Positions 29,562 to 31,925 of a DNA stretch of 31,925 nt are shown piece after piece. How positions within the stretch are numbered: position 1 is the stretch's first letter; the number at the start of each line of letters is the position of its first letter. Under the pieces are notes generated by a model. That model ran no database searches and was not told the origin of the DNA. It saw only the letters and a list, made by a program, of their open reading frames with translations. The position numbers and the translations under genes are program-made. Origin of the DNA: a virus; the IMG/VR virus record IMGVR_UViG_3300048587_000235, positions 1-31,925 of that record, one strand, 5' to 3'.

Positions 29562-30422
29562 TTATTTTTTAAAAGGGTCAATATCCCCATAGGTTTCGAT
29601 TGCATCATCTGAAATATAGGGCAACCAGTTATTATCTATTCTCATTGTGAAAGGCTCAAATTTATTACCTCTTGCCCTTTGGCATTCCACAAGTGAGTAA
29701 TCTCCATTGTCTTTTATCGTTACAACCGTTTCGCATTTTTGCTGTAAGATAGTTCCTAAGTGTCCTCTTGCTTTTGTTGTTCCGGGGTTTAAGTGCAATA
29801 TTCCGCTTATATGGCATTTAGATATTGAAGAATATCGCATTAAAGATTGTGTAAATTGGTCGCATTCCTCAAGGTCGTTAAAGTTCTTTACGAAATCTAC
29901 ATACCCATCAATAAAGCATAATCCTATTTTGCTTTTAAAAGGACTTTCCATAAAAAGCCATTCAAGGTATTGCGCCCTTTCAAAGTTTGTTTTTTCTCTT
30001 AGTTTTATAACTTTATAGTTTTCTGGTAAATTACCTACCATTTTTGGTATTCTTATACCATTTAACCACGCATAGTATTCGTCCTGCTCTCCATCCAAAG
30101 AAATTATGTATTTATCTGAAAGGTTATGACCCTGTATCAAATCATTAGCAAATCCCGAAGCTTGCCCACCAATTGAACAGGCTTCAATAAGTGATTTTAA
30201 AAATGATTTTCTTGCTTTTTCTTCTCCCTTAATCAGAGATATGTTTCCGAAAGTTCCGAAAGGATTATGATATCCTCTTGTATCGCGCCCTATGCTTATT
30301 GCCAGTGGTGGCCTTTCATATACTTGCTCTAAATCAATAAGGCATTCGTTATGCACCTTTAGCATATCCGCTTTAGATATTTCCTTTTCGCCCTTAATTA
30401 AATCAAATGATAGTTCTTTCAT
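29562..30422 (-). CDS. RecA-fold ATPase/replicative helicase-like protein
   Basis: The 286-residue protein resembles the RepA/AAA_25-like hexameric ATPases of Bacteroidota phages. A Walker A-like loop KGEEKARKSFL (about residues 65-75) lacks the classic Gly before Lys-Ser. Walker B is IGLCFIDGYVDFV (about 166-178). A later segment ILHLNPGTTKARGHLGTILQQKCETVVTI holds sensor and finger residues. It would unwind DNA at the phage origin with the neighbouring DnaA-like and DUF6291 proteins. It overlaps the preceding gene by 4 nt. Confidence 0.8.
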   Translation of the reverse strand: MKELSFDLIKGEKEISKADMLKVHNECLIDLEQVYERPPLAISIGRDTRGYHNPFGTFGNISLIKGEEKARKSFLKSLIEACSIGGQASGFANDLIQGHNLSDKYIISLDGEQDEYYAWLNGIRIPKMVGNLPENYKVIKLREKTNFERAQYLEWLFMESPFKSKIGLCFIDGYVDFVKNFNDLEECDQFTQSLMRYSSISKCHISGILHLNPGTTKARGHLGTILQQKCETVVTIKDNGDYSLVECQRARGNKFEPFTMRIDNNWLPYISDDAIETYGDIDPFKK

Positions 30423-31057
30423 TGTTCCACTGGTTTTGAGCCGTAAAGCTTCCTATCTTTTGAAATAAAAGCATTGTAGTATTTATCTACATTCTCTAAA
30501 AAATGCGAAGGTTGCAAAGTCATTGAGGAAAAGGAAATAACCTCTTGAAAGAATAAACCCCGCATCGCTTCCCTTAGTTGCTCCCTTGAATAGTCTTTTA
30601 CCGCATTGTTGAATTTAGGAATGTCGAATGTTTTTAGCTTTTTTATATTTGTAGGCACTTTAAGATATGATTGTCTGCATTTAGCCCAATCTTCTAAAAA
30701 TTGTTTCTCAGAACATTTTTCATCACTAAGATACATAGTATCTACATTAACATTATCATTTACGGCTTCGAGTTGCTTAGCATTTGCTTCTATTTGCTTA
30801 GCATTTGCTTTGCCTCCCTTAGCACCTGCTTCTTTCCTTTTTTCTCTTATTTCATCCCACTTTTTCAAATCCTTTTTTAGCACTGGCTTCATATGACCGA
30901 AAGCCATTTTAACCAGTATGTTTTTTGTTTCTGGGTTTTCATCATTAACATAACTAAGAATATGCTTTAAAAGTTCCCCAGCATCTTCATTAGGCATTTC
31001 CCTAACCATATTAATCCAATCAGAATAAAAAATAAAAGTTTTCTTACCCTCAGCCAT
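30419..31057 (-). CDS. DUF6291-type replication protein
   Basis: The start at ATG 31057, one base after the previous stop, gives 212 residues; the longer frame upstream only overlaps that gene. The N-terminal part (KKTFIFYSDWINMVREMPNEDAGELLKHILSYV...) matches the DUF6291 pattern of phage replication initiator-like proteins, followed by KRKEAGAKGGKANAKQIEAN. A 21-nt tandem duplication (first copy from 30773, second from 30794) repeats ANAKQxEA in the linker. The C-terminal half is helical. A role as initiator or helicase loader is inferred from its place before the helicase gene. Confidence 0.75.
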   Translation of the reverse strand: MAEGKKTFIFYSDWINMVREMPNEDAGELLKHILSYVNDENPETKNILVKMAFGHMKPVLKKDLKKWDEIREKRKEAGAKGGKANAKQIEANAKQLEAVNDNVNVDTMYLSDEKCSEKQFLEDWAKCRQSYLKVPTNIKKLKTFDIPKFNNAVKDYSREQLREAMRGLFFQEVISFSSMTLQPSHFLENVDKYYNAFISKDRKLYGSKPVEQ

Positions 31058-31058
31058 A

Positions 31059-31268
31059 TCAAAGTAGTTTATGAAAATAGGAAATAATTCTCTTTTGGGT
31101 TTCGTGGTTATCCAAATACTCAATTTTATAGTCCTTAACCATAAAACCATCTTCCAATACTTTTCCATTGTTATCTTCTGGACCAGATAAAAGCCTTCCA
31201 AGTTCGCTCCTTTGGTCCGGAGTAACTTCAATCCTATGGTGTATTAAATATTCTTTAAGAGTTGGCAT
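31059..31268 (-). CDS. Hypothetical early protein behind the attenuator-like leader
   Basis: This 69-residue protein (LKEYLIHHRIEVTPDQRSEL near residues 4-23, ending IEYLDNHETQKRIISYFHKL) is helical and polar; no family was recognised. It is the first gene after the promoter at 31376-31406 and the hairpin at 31277-31328, so it would be the first product controlled by that leader. Confidence 0.7.
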   Translation of the reverse strand: MPTLKEYLIHHRIEVTPDQRSELGRLLSGPEDNNGKVLEDGFMVKDYKIEYLDNHETQKRIISYFHKLL

Positions 31269-31276
31269 AATTCAAT

Positions 31277-31328
31277 AAAAAAACCCTTTAAATCAAGTAG
31301 GGTCCAAGCTACCATCATTAAAAGGTTT
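31277..31328 (-). terminator. Terminator-like hairpin in the early leader (possible attenuator)
   Basis: On the minus strand AAACCTTTTAA (31328-31318) pairs with TTAAAGGGTTT around a loop containing a small GTAG/CTAC stem. Seven T (31283-31277) follow within the stem end and beyond. It lies between a good promoter and the first ATG (31268), where a terminator would stop the promoter's own transcript. Confidence 0.68.
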
Positions 31329-31375
31329 GTTTTAAATTTCTTTTTGTTGCCTATTATCTGGACCGCAACGTTAAG

Positions 31376-31406
31376 CAAATATACAACCAAATACTTTAAA
31401 AATCAA
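31376..31406 (-). promoter_or_regulatory. Bacteroidota-type promoter for the replication operon
   Basis: Minus strand TTG (31406-31404), 20 nt, TATATTTG (31383-31376). The box and spacing equal those of the promoter at 26429-26459. Downstream, TCTGGACC occurs on the + strand at 31357-31364 and again at 31177-31184 within TTATCT...AGATAA, a possible operator. Confidence 0.68.
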
Positions 31407-31413
31407 AATTATT

Positions 31414-31674
31414 TTAGTTGTTGACCGTTAATTTTTCGTACACTTTAATAGCGTGTTCTTTGTCTTTTAGCTTGTGGGTGTGGTACGTAAAAGGATGTCC
31501 ATATTTGTTATTGCGAGTTGCTTTTATGGCTTCCATTTTAACGCCATATTTAAGCCTAATTTCCGACAATCGAGTTCTTAATCCTATCAGTGTAGGAAAG
31601 TCGTAAAAGTTAACGTAACCCTGTTTAATAAGGGTATAAAGCACTTCCTGTGTGTTTGTTAGTGGTGGTTTCAT
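31414..31674 (-). CDS. Helix-turn-helix protein
   Basis: The 86-residue protein has a winged-helix-like pattern (VLYTLIKQGYVNFYDFPTLIGLRTRLSEIRLKYG, about residues 11-44, then KATRNNKYGHPFTYHTHKL) that I associate with small HTH proteins of Bacteroidota phages. The segment DFPTLIGLRTRLSEIR would be the recognition region. It overlaps the methyltransferase stop by 4 nt, and the promoter of the replication operon lies just after it. It may regulate that promoter. Confidence 0.7.
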   Translation of the reverse strand: MKPPLTNTQEVLYTLIKQGYVNFYDFPTLIGLRTRLSEIRLKYGVKMEAIKATRNNKYGHPFTYHTHKLKDKEHAIKVYEKLTVNN

Positions 31675-31925
31675 AGTTCCATAGTTAACTGTTTTACACT
31701 TTCCTTAAAACGCTTTTCAGCTTCGATCAAATTAAGTTTAGCCTGTTTGAAATAACTATCCTTTAATTCTATTCCTATTGCTTTCCTGCCCATTGATACA
31801 GGGCTAAAAACCTCACTTCCAACACCCATAAAAGGCGTTAATACAACTTCATTAGGATTTGAGTAAAGTTCCACAAGCCTATCAATTACATCTAATTGCA
31901 AGGGGTGTACGTGCTTTTCGTCATC
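31671..31925 (-). CDS. DNA methyltransferase, C-terminal part (cut by window edge)
   Basis: The open frame enters from the right edge; 84 residues are visible. They contain HVHPLQLDVIDRLVELYSNPNEVV followed by the SAM-binding motif LTPFMGVGSE and GRKAIGIELKDSYFKQAK, the C-terminal half of N4/N6 DNA methyltransferases in which the catalytic (D/N/S)PPY motif comes first. That motif must lie off the edge. The order is opposite to that of the cassette methyltransferase at 200-1129, so they are not duplicates. Confidence 0.85.
   Translation of the reverse strand, partial: DDEKHVHPLQLDVIDRLVELYSNPNEVVLTPFMGVGSEVFSPVSMGRKAIGIELKDSYFKQAKLNLIEAEKRFKESVKQLTMEL

Noticed and set aside
1-31925. Phage or integron integrase and tRNA genes
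   Set aside because: I looked for tyrosine and serine recombinase motifs among the open frames and for tRNA-like cloverleaf arms and saw none; the recombinase, if any, lies outside the window.

Overview
The window looks like about 29 kb of a tailed, siphovirus-like phage or prophage of a Bacteroidota (probably Flavobacteriia-type) host, joined at its left end to about 3 kb of small rightward gene cassettes. Pointers to Bacteroidota are the promoter-like boxes of the type TAnnTTTG with an upstream TTG, A-rich start regions without clear Shine-Dalgarno sequences, low GC, and several phage protein families that I know mainly from that phylum. No integrase, tRNA or rRNA is visible.

Left region (1-about 3003, + strand). 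Small genes are separated by long imperfect palindromes that resemble integron attC sites: an AAC-ending box, a short unpaired spacer, paired arms, a loop, and a GTT-starting box. The genes encode a DNA methyltransferase, two small Cys-motif proteins, unrecognised proteins of 108 and 60 residues, and one open frame without a start. Each cassette also carries its own private terminal inverted repeat of about 13-21 nt, different from cassette to cassette, ending exactly on the AAC/GTT cores. This is the strongest unusual signal in the window. The last palindrome (2972-3001) has only its left arm; phage genes begin right after it.

Lysis and host recognition (3068-9887, - strand). Reading leftwards: tail fibre, BppU-like protein, an arabinofuranosidase-B-like/lectin-like fibre, a possible beta-propeller protein, small membrane proteins, a holin, an M15 peptidase endolysin and a predicted single-chain spanin.

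Structural region (9887-25230, - strand). The order along transcription is small terminase, TerL, tail assembly chaperone with a predicted -1 frameshift, tail completion proteins, tail tip proteins, tape measure, XkdF-type protease, decoration protein, major capsid, first tube-like protein, connector, portal, adaptor and second tube-like protein. The tail module thus lies between terminase and the head genes, and two tube-like proteins are paralogues.

Regulatory and early region (25223-31925, - strand). It holds a sigma-70-like protein, an interrupted small gene, an outer-membrane-type protein, small accessory genes, a DnaA-domain-IV-like protein, a RecA-fold helicase-like ATPase, a DUF6291-type replication protein, an HTH protein and a DNA methyltransferase cut by the window edge. 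Three leftward promoter-like sites were found; the rightmost is followed by an intrinsic-terminator-like hairpin just before the first gene, suggesting attenuation or antitermination. Most genes overlap by 1-8 nt (TAATG, TGATG, ATGA), so translational coupling is the rule.
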